64,000 nt of DNA from contig NZ_JBAFWT010000014.1 of the NCBI RefSeq assembly GCF_043195195.1, positions 65,231 through 129,230 of the forward strand. The letters are read 5' to 3'. Below are positions 1 through 8,243 of this stretch, piece after piece. The first letter of the stretch is position 1; the number at the start of each line of letters is the position of its first letter. A model generated the notes under the pieces. The model was given only the letters and a program-made list of their open reading frames with translations, was not told the origin of the DNA and made no database searches. A program made the position numbers and the translations under genes. The DNA comes from NCEH01 sp043195195. GTDB lineage: Bacteria > Pseudomonadota > Alphaproteobacteria > Rhizobiales > Xanthobacteraceae.

Positions 1-29
1 CAGCGATTCTTTTCGCTTAAGGGACGCGC

Positions 30-701
30 GTGGCCAAGCATCGTTCGTATCATTCGCCTGCGGATCTGCCGGCAACGCTTCCGGTGTTCCCCCTGTCGGG
101 GGCGCTGCTGCTGCCGCGCGCCGAGCTGCCGCTGAACATCTTCGAGCCGCGCTATCTCGAAATGATCGATGATGCGCTGGCCGGCGAGCGGCTGATCGCC
201 ATGGTCCAGCCCGACGAGAGCAAGCCGGAAGGCGCCAACGGACCCGCCCTGTTCCAGGTGGGTTGCGTCGGCCGCATCACTCAGTTCGGCGAGACTGGCG
301 ACGGACGCTATCTCATCACCTTGTCCGGCATTTGCCGCTTCAAGGTGGGAGAGGAACTGGCGGTCGAGACGCCCTATCGACAGATCGTCATCGACGCCAG
401 CGGCTTCGCCAGCGATTTTCAGGAAAGCGCGGGCGAGGACGAGGTCGACCGCACGGCCCTGCTTTCCGCCCTCGCAGCGTTCTTGGAGGCGAACCAGCTT
501 GAGGCGGACTGGGACGGGATTCAGCAGGCGGGCACCGAGACGCTGGTGAATGCGCTCTCCGTCATGTCGCCCTATGGCGCGTTGGAGAAGCAGGCGCTTC
601 TCGAAGCCAAGGATCTCAAGGCGCGGGCGGAAATGCTGGTTGCCATCACCCAGATGATGCTGGCCCGCATGCCGGGAGACGGCGAGGCGCCGCTCCAATA
701 G
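30..701 (+). CDS. LON N-terminal (substrate-binding) domain protein
   Basis: This 223-residue protein is only the N-terminal substrate-recognition domain of Lon-type proteases. It opens with the family pattern LPVFPLSGALLLPRAELPL followed by FEPRY, and has no AAA ATPase and no Ser-Lys protease domain, so it is not a truncated Lon but the stand-alone COG2802 type common in alphaproteobacteria. The start is GTG (GTG-GCC-AAG). The family is cytoplasmic, and its substrate is not established. It converges on the small membrane-protein gene that ends 12 bases further on. Family assignment is secure; function is not. Confidence 0.9.
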   Translation: MAKHRSYHSPADLPATLPVFPLSGALLLPRAELPLNIFEPRYLEMIDDALAGERLIAMVQPDESKPEGANGPALFQVGCVGRITQFGETGDGRYLITLSGICRFKVGEELAVETPYRQIVIDASGFASDFQESAGEDEVDRTALLSALAAFLEANQLEADWDGIQQAGTETLVNALSVMSPYGALEKQALLEAKDLKARAEMLVAITQMMLARMPGDGEAPLQ

Positions 702-713
702 CGGTGGCCTCGC

Positions 714-1058
714 TCAGGGCTCCACCGCGAAGCGCAGGCGCCCGGCCGGGGCAAGCGTGTCGAGATCGAAGGTGCGCACCTCGACCGCGCCGCCGACATC
801 CAGCGTGACCACCAGCAGCCTGTCGGCCACAGCCGTCGAGACGATCCGCGCCCCTTTCGGCAGCGTTGCCGTGATATCGCTGGTCTTCGTCGCCTTGGCG
901 CGCAACATGCGATAGCCGATGACGCCGAACACGGATGCGACCCCGAGCATCATGATAAGGCCCGACACCAGGGAAAAGCGGCGCACTTTCTTCAGCACGC
1001 GCGCCTGGGCGGGTGTGAGTTCCTCTTGAGGATCGGGATCTGGTGTATTGAAAACCAT
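714..1058 (-). CDS. small single-pass membrane protein (DUF6476-like)
   Basis: This gene encodes 114 residues, with a charged N-terminus rich in Pro, Asp and Glu, one hydrophobic segment at about residues 28-49 (SLVSGLIMMLGVASVFGVIG) and a C-terminal half that looks like a small beta domain. I read it as an inner-membrane protein with a soluble tail. Similar short proteins sit beside the RluA-family gene in other alphaproteobacteria, and I think the family is DUF6476, but that name is from memory. The ATG lies in the CATG that also carries the start of the divergent rluD gene, so no leader is possible unless transcription begins inside rluD. No function is known. Confidence 0.65.
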   Translation of the reverse strand: MVFNTPDPDPQEELTPAQARVLKKVRRFSLVSGLIMMLGVASVFGVIGYRMLRAKATKTSDITATLPKGARIVSTAVADRLLVVTLDVGGAVEVRTFDLDTLAPAGRLRFAVEP

Positions 1059-1059
1059 G
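1056..1059. other. overlapping divergent start codons (CATG)
   Basis: The tetranucleotide CATG carries the ATG of the minus-strand membrane-protein gene (1058-1056) and the ATG of rluD on the plus strand (1057-1059). If both starts are right, the promoter and ribosome-binding site of each gene lie inside the other's coding sequence. A TTG at 1048 could start rluD instead, which would enlarge the overlap. Confidence 0.6.
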
Positions 1060-2106
1060 AACAAGCCTGACTGGGTGGATGACGACGCCGTTCTCGATGC
1101 GCTGGACGAGGCTTCCGGGGGCGAGATCGACCATGAGGTGGTCGTGCCCGTGGAAGACGCGAACGCGCGCATCGACCGCGTGCTCGCCGCCCGGCTCGAC
1201 GGGCTGAGCCGGACCCGCATCCAGCGCCTGGTGGCGGAAGGGCGCGTGACCAACGGCGGGCGAGTGGTAGGAGACGTTTCCGAGCGGGTCAATGCCGGCG
1301 ACGTGCTGCGCCTGCGGGTGCCGGCGCCCGAGCCGGCCGAGCCCACGCCCGAGGCAATGGATCTCGTCATTGCTTATGAGGACGATCATCTGATCGTCGT
1401 CGACAAGCCGGCGGGGCTGGTGGTGCATCCCGCGCCGGGCCATTGGTCCGGCACGCTGGTGAACGGCCTGCTGCATCATTGCGGCGCTAGCCTCTCGGGC
1501 ATCGGCGGGGTGCGACGCCCCGGCATCGTGCACCGGCTGGACAAGGACACCTCCGGCCTGCTGGTGGTGGCGAAGAACGATGCGGCGCACGCGGCGCTCT
1601 CGGCCCAGTTCGCCGATCACGGACGCACGGGGCCGTTGGATCGGGCCTATCTGGCTTTTGTCTGGGGCGTTCCAGCCCAGCGCGGCACGGTGAACGCTCC
1701 CATCGATAGGCACCCTTCCAGCCGCCAGAAGATGGCGGTGCGTTCGGGCGGGCGTGAGGCCGTTACCCATTGGCAGGTGGTGGACACCTTCCTCGACACG
1801 GCGGGGACGCCGGTGGCGAGCTTGGTGGAGTGCCAGCTCGAGACGGGCCGCACCCACCAGATCCGCGTGCACATGGCGCATATCGGCCATCCGCTGCTGG
1901 GGGACGAGGTGTATGGACAGGGCTTCCGCACGAAGGCCGCACGCTTGCCTGAGCCTGCCCGCGCAGCCTTACTGGCGCTCGACCGACAGGCTCTGCATGC
2001 AACGCGCCTCGGCTTCGCCCACCCGGCGACCGGGGAGACGCTGACCTTCGAGAGCCCGCTTCCGGCCGAATTGGCGTTCCTTTTGGAAACACTCTCGGCG
2101 TCGTGA
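1057..2106 (+). CDS. rluD: RluD-type 23S rRNA pseudouridine synthase
   Basis: The 349-residue protein belongs to the RluA/RluD family, which isomerises uridines to pseudouridine in large-subunit rRNA. An S4 RNA-binding domain covers roughly residues 30-95 (IDRVLAARLDGLSRTRIQRL), and the catalytic domain carries HRLDKDTSG at about 159-167, in which Asp162 is the expected nucleophile. GRTHQIRVHM is the second family signature. The presence of the S4 domain and the length favour RluD over RluA or RluC. ATG at 1057 is preferred over TTG at 1048, although neither has a strong Shine-Dalgarno sequence. rpoH follows on the same strand after about 120 bases, the usual alphaproteobacterial order. Confidence 0.9.
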   Translation: MNKPDWVDDDAVLDALDEASGGEIDHEVVVPVEDANARIDRVLAARLDGLSRTRIQRLVAEGRVTNGGRVVGDVSERVNAGDVLRLRVPAPEPAEPTPEAMDLVIAYEDDHLIVVDKPAGLVVHPAPGHWSGTLVNGLLHHCGASLSGIGGVRRPGIVHRLDKDTSGLLVVAKNDAAHAALSAQFADHGRTGPLDRAYLAFVWGVPAQRGTVNAPIDRHPSSRQKMAVRSGGREAVTHWQVVDTFLDTAGTPVASLVECQLETGRTHQIRVHMAHIGHPLLGDEVYGQGFRTKAARLPEPARAALLALDRQALHATRLGFAHPATGETLTFESPLPAELAFLLETLSAS

Positions 2107-2212
2107 GGGGATCGAAGCTAGCCCCAGAGCGTTCAAGCCTATATGGTTCAATGTTGCGGTCGGCGTGAAGCGGCCGCGTAGGTGGTCGCTTGCGCTCGAG
2201 GGCCACGACATC

Positions 2213-2219
2213 AAGGAGG
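2213..2219 (+). promoter_or_regulatory. ribosome-binding site of rpoH
   Basis: AAGGAGG lies 6 bases before ATG 2226 and fixes the rpoH start there, rather than at the in-frame ATG 36 bases upstream. Confidence 0.8.
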
Positions 2220-2225
2220 CCGCCC

Positions 2226-3125
2226 ATGGCCCGGTCACAACATGTGCCCATTCCCTCTGCCGAGGGTGGGCTGACACGCTATCTCGAAGAAATCCGCCGG
2301 TTCCCCATGTTGGAACCGCAGCAGGAATACATGCTCGCCAAAAGTTGGCGCGAGCATGGAGATCGCGATGCCGCCCACAAGCTGGTGACCAGCCATCTTC
2401 GTCTCGTGGCGAAGATCGCCATGGGCTATCGAGGTTATGGACTGCCCATATCCGAAGTGATTTCCGAAGGCAATGTTGGCCTCATGCAGGCGGTGAAGCG
2501 GTTCGAGCCCGAGAAGGGCTTCCGCCTCGCCACTTATGCCATGTGGTGGATCCGCGCCTCGATCCAGGAATATATCCTACGCTCCTGGAGCCTCGTGAAA
2601 ATGGGCACCACGGCCGCGCAGAAGAAGCTGTTCTTCAATCTGCGCAAGGCCAAGAGCCAGATTTCCGCGCTGGAAGAGGGCGACTTGCGCCCCGATCAGG
2701 TGAAGCATATCGCTACCAAGCTCGGTGTCACCGAGCAGGATGTGGTGGATATGAACCGCCGCCTCTCGGGTGATGCTTCCCTCAATGCGCCGCTGCGCGA
2801 GGAAGGCGAAGGGGGCGGGGAATGGCAGGACTGGCTGGTGGACGACCACCTGGACCAGGAAAGCGTGTTCGCCGAGAGCGAGGAGATGGCAAACCGCCGC
2901 GGCGCTTTGGCCGGCGCGTTGAACGTGCTCAATGAGCGCGAGCGGCGCATCTTCGAGGCGCGTCGTCTTTCCGAGGATCCGGTGACCCTTGAGGAACTCG
3001 CAACCGAGTTCGGCGTGTCGCGCGAGCGCGTGCGCCAGATCGAAGTGCGGGCGTTCGAGAAAGTGCAGAAGGCGGTTGTCGACCGCGTGCGCGCCCTTGA
3101 GGAGCCTGAAGTCGAGAGTGTCTGA
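2226..3125 (+). CDS. rpoH: RNA polymerase heat-shock sigma factor (sigma-32)
   Basis: This 299-residue sigma-70-family factor is of the RpoH type and directs RNA polymerase to heat-shock promoters. Region 2 holds the core-binding and -10-recognition stretch (SEGNVGLMQAVKRFEPEKGF and FRLATYAMWWIRASIQEYIL). Just after it comes the RpoH-box-like QKKLFFNLRKAK, diagnostic of this group. Region 4 ends in a helix-turn-helix (LEELATEFGVSRERVRQIEV). Start choice is supported by AAGGAGG at 2213. Alphaproteobacteria often carry two rpoH paralogues, and I cannot say which this is. A strong terminator follows. Confidence 0.95.
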   Translation: MARSQHVPIPSAEGGLTRYLEEIRRFPMLEPQQEYMLAKSWREHGDRDAAHKLVTSHLRLVAKIAMGYRGYGLPISEVISEGNVGLMQAVKRFEPEKGFRLATYAMWWIRASIQEYILRSWSLVKMGTTAAQKKLFFNLRKAKSQISALEEGDLRPDQVKHIATKLGVTEQDVVDMNRRLSGDASLNAPLREEGEGGGEWQDWLVDDHLDQESVFAESEEMANRRGALAGALNVLNERERRIFEARRLSEDPVTLEELATEFGVSRERVRQIEVRAFEKVQKAVVDRVRALEEPEVESV

Positions 3126-3171
3126 ACGCTTTCCTCAGGCGCGCCTTCCGCGCCTCTGAAGCTTTGATCGC

Positions 3172-3205
3172 AATGGCCGGGCTTGCCCGGCCATTTGCTT
3201 TTTGG
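3172..3205 (+). terminator. intrinsic terminator after rpoH
   Basis: A perfect 10-base stem (AATGGCCGGG, loop CTTG, CCCGGCCATT; 3172-3195) is followed by TGCTTTTTG. It lies 46 bases downstream of the rpoH stop codon. Confidence 0.9.
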
Positions 3206-3297
3206 GCGTTGCAATCGTCCTGGCGCGCGAAAATGCCCGCTGGGACGGGGGGCGCGCCTTTAACCGGATTTCAACCGGGCCCCCGCATCATCTGCCC

Positions 3298-4449
3298 ATG
3301 ACGCGCGGCGTATTCAGGTATCTCGTAGCCTCGCTCGTCTGCGTGGGGCTCCTGTCGGGTTGTCGTTTCGACATGTTCGACCGACGGGAGCCCTGGCGCG
3401 CCGAGGCCGAGGAGAAGTGCATCGCCGAGAAGGGCGTCGTGCCCTCGGTCTATATGGAACCCATGTCGGCGATTGATGGCGCGGGCGCCTGCGGCATGGA
3501 TCACCCGTTCCGTGTGTCCGGCCTTGAGGACGGCTCCGTAGCCGTGGAGCCCAAGGCGACGCTCGCCTGCCCCATGATCCGCGATCTCAATTTATGGCTC
3601 GCCGAGGTGGTGCAGCCCGCCGCCATGGCGTGGCTCGGCCAGCCGGTGGTGGGCATCCGCCAGATGTCCTCTTATTCCTGCCGGGGCATGAACGGGCAGG
3701 TCGGAGCCAAGATTTCCGAACACGCCTTCGGCAATGCCCTTGATGTCGGCGGCTTTACCTTTGCCGACGGGCGCGAGATTTCGGTCAAGAATGGCTGGAG
3801 GGGGCCGCAGGAGGCGCGCGGCTTTCTGCTTCAGGTGCAGGCGGGTGCCTGCGAGGTGTTCACCACCGTCCTTGCCCCGGGCTCGAACGTCTTTCACTAC
3901 GACCATATCCATGTGGATCTGATGCGGCGCAACAATCCCCGTCTGATCTGCAAGCCGGCGCCGCGCCCGATGACCCCGCCCGCCCCGGTATTTGTCACCA
4001 TTCCCAAGACCGAGAGCCAGCTTGGCGTCCAGCCCTACGGCGGGCCGCAGCCGGCCCTTCAAGGGCAGCAGGTGCCGGGCACCGGGCAGCCCGGCGAGCC
4101 CATGAGCATCTCGCCGCAGGGTGCCCAACCGCTGCCGGAGCGGGCGCCCGCGGGGTATGGGCAATCGCAGCCGGCCGGCTATGGCCAAATGCCGGCCCGT
4201 GCCCAGCAGCCCTATGGCGCGCCGCCGCCGGGCTATCCCCCCTCCGGCGATCCGGTGCAGCGCGTGCTGCCGCCGGGCGGTGTCTACCAGCCCAACACGC
4301 TGCGTCCGCCGGGGCCCATGTCCTATGGGCCGGTCGGGACCGGCGATCCCCAGGTGACCGGCTCGGTGGCGAACCGGAAATATTATTCCCCGACCTATCC
4401 GCAGGCCTCGCCGATCCCGCTGCCACAGGCCCGCCCGGGCGAGGATTGA
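3298..4449 (+). CDS. extensin-family lipoprotein (putative M15-like peptidoglycan peptidase)
   Basis: The 383-residue product starts with a lipoprotein signal (LVCVGLLSGC; lipobox Cys about residue 18), so it should be exported and lipid-anchored. The central domain is the bacterial extensin-like C-terminal domain: SYSCRGMNG, SEHAFGNALDV and HYDHIHVDL supply the His and Asp residues expected of the M15/LAS metallopeptidase fold, which cleaves peptidoglycan peptides. Beyond about residue 225 the chain becomes Pro-, Gly- and Gln-rich with repeated GYGQ-like units and no recognisable domain. ATG 3298 was chosen over upstream in-frame codons because it places the signal peptide at the N-terminus. 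Substrate is inferred from the fold only. Confidence 0.85.
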   Translation: MTRGVFRYLVASLVCVGLLSGCRFDMFDRREPWRAEAEEKCIAEKGVVPSVYMEPMSAIDGAGACGMDHPFRVSGLEDGSVAVEPKATLACPMIRDLNLWLAEVVQPAAMAWLGQPVVGIRQMSSYSCRGMNGQVGAKISEHAFGNALDVGGFTFADGREISVKNGWRGPQEARGFLLQVQAGACEVFTTVLAPGSNVFHYDHIHVDLMRRNNPRLICKPAPRPMTPPAPVFVTIPKTESQLGVQPYGGPQPALQGQQVPGTGQPGEPMSISPQGAQPLPERAPAGYGQSQPAGYGQMPARAQQPYGAPPPGYPPSGDPVQRVLPPGGVYQPNTLRPPGPMSYGPVGTGDPQVTGSVANRKYYSPTYPQASPIPLPQARPGED

Positions 4450-4554
4450 CACCAAGGGCCGCTGAAACCTCACGCCACGACCCTTGGACAAACCCGCGCG
4501 GCGCCTGACCGAAACCACCTCGGCATCGGTCGAAGTCGGGCCGGTGGCATGAAT

Positions 4555-4576
4555 GCCCGGCGCGTGAACGCCGGGC
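4555..4576. terminator. stem-loop between convergent genes
   Basis: GCCCGGCG, a six-base loop and CGCCGGGC form a perfect 8-base-pair stem just beyond the stop codon of the lactate permease and 105 bases beyond the extensin gene. There is no clear T-tract on either strand, so it is a possible rather than proven bidirectional terminator. Confidence 0.45.
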
Positions 4577-4582
4577 GCAGCG

Positions 4583-6244
4583 TCAGTGGATCACCATCGC
4601 CGTGAACGGCCAGACATAGGCCTGCAGCATCACGAGCACGCCCACCAGGCAGGCCAGCGTGATGGAGTGCCAGAACACGAAGCGCAGGATCGTGCCTTCA
4701 TGGCCGAACCAATTGGTGGCCGTGGAGGCGACCACGATGGATTGCGCATCGATCATCTTGCCCATGACGCCGCCGGAGGAATTGGCGGCGCCCATCAGGA
4801 TGGGACTGAGGCCCAATTGCTCGGCGGTGATCTTCTGCAGGCCGCCGAACAGGACGTTGGAGGCGGTGTCGGATCCCGTCAGCGCGACGCCGAGCCAGCC
4901 GAGCAAGGTGCCGAAGAAGGGATAGAGGAAGCCTGCATGGGCAAAGGCCAGGCCCAGCGTCGCATCGAGTCCCGAATAGCGGGTGAGGGTGCCGATGGCG
5001 AGCATGGCGGCGATGGTGAGCAGCGACTTGCGCACAACCCAGATGGTTTCGGCATAGGCCGTCACCATCCGCACCGGCGAGAATTTCATGAAGGCGGCGG
5101 CGATGAGCGCGGCGATCAGAATGCCGGTGCCGGTATAGGAGAGATAGGTGAAGGCGAACACCGCGCCTTCCGCCACCGGCTTTGCCACCACCGGCGGCAC
5201 CTTCTGGATCATATTGTGCAGGCCGGTGACCGGCACGTTGATGGTGAAGATGGGGTTGACCAGGGCCTTGAACCAGCCGGTGCCCCACAGCCCCACCACC
5301 AGCGAGAGAATGAACCACGGCACCCAGGACCAGATGACTTCGGCGCGGCTCGCCTTGGCGCGCGGCGGCGGCGGGGGCGGCATGGTGTCGGCGCTGGTGT
5401 CGTGGGTGCGCAGCTTCGGCGACAGCCACAATTCCTTGGGCTGCCACACCTGCAGGAATGCGACGAGGCACCCCATGGAGATGATGGAGGCGCCGATATC
5501 GACGATCCAGGGATTGATGAAGTTTGAAATCAGGAACTGCGGTACGGCAAACGACACGCCGGTGACCAGGATCGCCGGCCAGATCTGCCACATGCCCTTG
5601 CGCCCGGCGAACACCCAGATGAGCCAGAACGGCACGATGAGGGAGAAGAACGGCAATTGCCGCCCCACCATGGCGCCGAGCAGATAGGGATCAAGCCCAG
5701 TGACGGAGGCGAGGCCCTGGATGGGGGTTCCAAGTGCCCCGTAGGCCACCGGCGCGGTATTGGCGATCAGCGAGAGCCCCGAGGCGGCAAGCGGCGAGAA
5801 GCCAAGGCCGATCAGCAGCGCGCCGGTCACCGCGACCGGGGTACCGAAACCCGAGGCGCCCTCGAAGAAGGCGCCGAACGCGAAGGCGATCAGCAACAAT
5901 TGGAGGCGCCGGTCCTGCGTGATTCCGCCGATGGATTGCTGGAGGATTTCGAACCACCCTTTCTCGACCGTGAGGCGATAAAGGAAAATGACGTTCAGAA
6001 TAATCCAGCCGATCGGGAAAAATCCGGTGACGACGCCCAGCAGCGTCGCGCGGATGGCAAGATCCGCCGGCATGGTGAAGGCGAAAATGGAAATCGCTAG
6101 CGCCACGAGAAGGGCGAGCACTGCGGCAATATGTGCGGATACCTTGCCGGAGGCAATCAATACCAGAAGTGTAACGACGGGGATCGCCGCCGCGAGAGTC
6201 GACAGCACTGCACTGCCGAACGGGTCATAGACCTGATTCCACAT
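4583..6244 (-). CDS. lldP: L-lactate permease (LctP/LldP family)
   Basis: This 553-residue polytopic inner-membrane protein of the lactate permease family (TC 2.A.14) imports L-lactate and often glycolate or D-lactate by proton symport. The length matches E. coli LldP (about 551). It has twelve or more hydrophobic segments and the conserved loop FFEGASGFGTPVAVTGALLI, with GSDTASNVLFGGLQ near the C-terminus. It is a single-gene unit: no lactate dehydrogenase or adjacent regulator gene is present. Upstream lies an AT-rich tract with three palindromes that look like operator sites. Confidence 0.93.
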   Translation of the reverse strand: MWNQVYDPFGSAVLSTLAAAIPVVTLLVLIASGKVSAHIAAVLALLVALAISIFAFTMPADLAIRATLLGVVTGFFPIGWIILNVIFLYRLTVEKGWFEILQQSIGGITQDRRLQLLLIAFAFGAFFEGASGFGTPVAVTGALLIGLGFSPLAASGLSLIANTAPVAYGALGTPIQGLASVTGLDPYLLGAMVGRQLPFFSLIVPFWLIWVFAGRKGMWQIWPAILVTGVSFAVPQFLISNFINPWIVDIGASIISMGCLVAFLQVWQPKELWLSPKLRTHDTSADTMPPPPPPRAKASRAEVIWSWVPWFILSLVVGLWGTGWFKALVNPIFTINVPVTGLHNMIQKVPPVVAKPVAEGAVFAFTYLSYTGTGILIAALIAAAFMKFSPVRMVTAYAETIWVVRKSLLTIAAMLAIGTLTRYSGLDATLGLAFAHAGFLYPFFGTLLGWLGVALTGSDTASNVLFGGLQKITAEQLGLSPILMGAANSSGGVMGKMIDAQSIVVASTATNWFGHEGTILRFVFWHSITLACLVGVLVMLQAYVWPFTAMVIH

Positions 6245-6402
6245 TACATCGCTCCCTAGAGCAGTTTTATTTTTGCTTCAGGTGCTGGTCCTCCAGCCCC
6301 CGCTATTGCGGGGCGACATCTTGCGTCTGTCAATGGTGAAACTCTATGAAATCAGAATTCGTCGGCTAAAGCTGAGGCATTGGCGCCGAACTTGCGCCGC
6401 AT

Positions 6403-6424
6403 TTTGGAATGATATGATTCCAAA
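6403..6424. promoter_or_regulatory. 22-bp palindrome, operator-like
   Basis: TTTGGAAT-N6-ATTCCAAA is a perfect inverted repeat with 8-base arms, about 160 bases upstream of the lldP start codon. The geometry suits a dimeric repressor such as a GntR/FadR-type lactate regulator (LldR), but no regulator gene is nearby to test this. Confidence 0.5.
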
Positions 6425-6430
6425 GTCTAT

Positions 6431-6445
6431 ATTACGTAAGGTAAT
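6431..6445. promoter_or_regulatory. dyad ATTAC-N5-GTAAT, copy 1
   Basis: This is a perfect 5+5 dyad. The second copy lies 34 bases away centre to centre, about three helical turns, and the two would face the same side of the DNA. Confidence 0.5.
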
Positions 6446-6464
6446 ATACAGAGATATCCTTGTG

Positions 6465-6479
6465 ATTACCTAGCGTAAT
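6465..6479. promoter_or_regulatory. dyad ATTAC-N5-GTAAT, copy 2
   Basis: Same arms as copy 1 with a different 5-base spacer (CTAGC instead of GTAAG). Conserved arms with divergent spacer is what an operator pair would show. Confidence 0.5.
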
Positions 6480-6568
6480 CATGTTGGAACAGAATGAGTC
6501 AGGGTTTTCACCCTTTGGAAGTCCGTTTGCTGTCTAGGTTTACCCCCGACGCAAGGCGCGCACCCCCT

Positions 6569-6613
6569 GCAAAAGCCGAAGCCGCCGTCGCGGGGGGCGA
6601 ACGGCGGCTTCGG
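6569..6613 (-). terminator. terminator of the gcv operon
   Basis: CCGAAGCCGCCGT (6576-6588) pairs perfectly with ACGGCGGCTTCGG (6601-6613). On the minus strand the stem is followed by CTTTTGC. It lies about 65 bases beyond the gcvPB stop codon. Confidence 0.75.
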
Positions 6614-6677
6614 GCATTTCAGGCCGTGTCCGTCGGCCCGGCCGCGCACCCAAGGAGCGCGCGGCCGGGAGCGGGGT

Positions 6678-8243
6678 CTATTCCGCCGCTTCGGCGACCG
6701 GCTCGGGCTTCACCCAGCGCAGAACCGGGGCACGGGCGGCGCGCGTCTCGTCCAGCCGGCGGCGCGGGGCATAATGGGGAGCGCCAAGGAAGCGCTCCTT
6801 CTCCCCTGCCTTCGCCGCCATCGCCAGATCCCGCAGGGTGGCGATGAACAGATCCAGCGCGGCCTTGGATTCGCTCTCCGTCGGCTCGATCAGCATGGCG
6901 CCGTGCACCACCAGCGGAAAATAGACCGTCATGGGGTGGTAGCCCTCGTCGATCAGCGCCTTGGCGACGTCGAGCGTGGACAGGCCGGTCCCGGCGAGCC
7001 AGGCATCGTCGAACAGTGCCTCGTGCATGGCCGGCCGCGTGGCGAAGGGTGCGCTCATCACATCCTGCAGGCTGGCGCGGATATAATTGGCGGAGAGAAC
7101 CGCATCCTCCGCCGCCTGCCGCATGCCATCGGCGCCGTGGGACAGCATCCAGGCGAGCGCGCGCACGAACATGCCGATCTGCCCGTGGAACGCGCTCATG
7201 CGGCCGAGCGCCTGCTCGGCGCCGGCCTTGCGCTGCTGCTCGACCAGGCGCAGGCCCTCGCCGTCCGCCACCAGAGCGGGGGCGGGGGCGAATGGGGCAA
7301 GGGCTTTTGACAGCACCACCGGCCCCGCGCCTGGCCCGCCGCCGCCATGGGGGGTGGAGAAGGTCTTGTGCAGATTGATGTGCATGGCGTCGACGCCGAG
7401 ATCGCCGATGCGCACCTTGCCGAGGATGGCGTTGAAATTCGCGCCGTCGGCATAGAAATAGGCACCGACCGCATGCACCGCCTCGGCGATCGCCACCACG
7501 TCCGGCTCGAACAGGCCGCAGGTGTTGGGATTGGTGAGCATGATGGCGGCGACGTCTTGCGAAAGCGCCTTCTTCACCTCCTCCACATCCACCGTGCCGT
7601 CGGCACGGGCGGGTATGGATTTCACCTGATAGCCGAGCAGGGCCGCTGTGGCCGGATTGGTACCGTGGGCGCTTTCGGGCACCAGCACGATGCCGGGCTT
7701 GCGCCCATTGGCTTCATGGGCGGCCTTGATGGCCATCATCCCGCACAATTCCCCATGGGCGCCGGCCTTGGGGGTGAGCGCAACCGCATCCATGCCCGTG
7801 AGCGTGAGCAGATAATGTGACAGCTCCTGCATCAGGGCGAGTGCACCCTGCACGGTGGACACCGGCTGCAACGGATGGATATCGGCAAATCCCGCGAGGC
7901 GCGCCATGCCCTCGTTGAGGCGGGGATTGTGCTTCATGGTGCAGGAGCCGAGCGGGAACAGGCCGCTGTCGATCCCGTAATTCATGCGCGACAGCCGCAC
8001 ATAATGGCGCATGGCTTCCGGCTCGGTGAGGCCCGGCAAGCCGAGGGGGGCGGTACGCTCCTGTCCGCCGAGGCGCGGCGCGAAGGTGGCCGGCTCGTCG
8101 AGATCGACGCCGGTGACCTCCTGCCGGCCGATTTCGAACAGCAGTCCCTCTTCCAGGTCGAGAGCCCGGTTCCCGGTGAAGGTGGCGGGGCGGGCCTCGC
8201 CGATGGTCTGGGGCGCCGTCGCGCCGCGTCCTTCGCGATTCAT
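6678..8243 (-). CDS. gcvPB: glycine dehydrogenase (decarboxylating) subunit 2
   Basis: This is the 521-residue C-terminal half of the P-protein, which with GcvPA decarboxylates glycine using pyridoxal phosphate and passes aminomethyl to the lipoyl arm of GcvH. The PLP-lysine region is visible as INLHKTFSTPHGGGG, and the substrate region as SCTMKHNPRLNE. The split P-protein is the two-subunit type, in contrast to the single long chain of E. coli. The gene is last in gcvT-gcvH-gcvPA-gcvPB and overlaps gcvPA by 4 bases (ATGA), implying translational coupling. Confidence 0.96.
   Translation of the reverse strand: MNREGRGATAPQTIGEARPATFTGNRALDLEEGLLFEIGRQEVTGVDLDEPATFAPRLGGQERTAPLGLPGLTEPEAMRHYVRLSRMNYGIDSGLFPLGSCTMKHNPRLNEGMARLAGFADIHPLQPVSTVQGALALMQELSHYLLTLTGMDAVALTPKAGAHGELCGMMAIKAAHEANGRKPGIVLVPESAHGTNPATAALLGYQVKSIPARADGTVDVEEVKKALSQDVAAIMLTNPNTCGLFEPDVVAIAEAVHAVGAYFYADGANFNAILGKVRIGDLGVDAMHINLHKTFSTPHGGGGPGAGPVVLSKALAPFAPAPALVADGEGLRLVEQQRKAGAEQALGRMSAFHGQIGMFVRALAWMLSHGADGMRQAAEDAVLSANYIRASLQDVMSAPFATRPAMHEALFDDAWLAGTGLSTLDVAKALIDEGYHPMTVYFPLVVHGAMLIEPTESESKAALDLFIATLRDLAMAAKAGEKERFLGAPHYAPRRRLDETRAARAPVLRWVKPEPVAEAAE

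Larger units (their letters stand above)
6245..6575. other. AT-rich intergenic region upstream of lldP
   Basis: About 330 bases without a gene separate the lactate permease start from the terminator of the glycine cleavage operon. The stretch 6310-6500 is clearly richer in A and T than the rest of the window. It contains the three palindromes listed separately. I see no small ORF here with a convincing ribosome-binding site. Confidence 0.7.

Noticed and set aside
30..701. Truncated Lon protease
   Set aside because: Length, clean start and stop, and known stand-alone LON-domain proteins in alphaproteobacteria argue for a complete gene.
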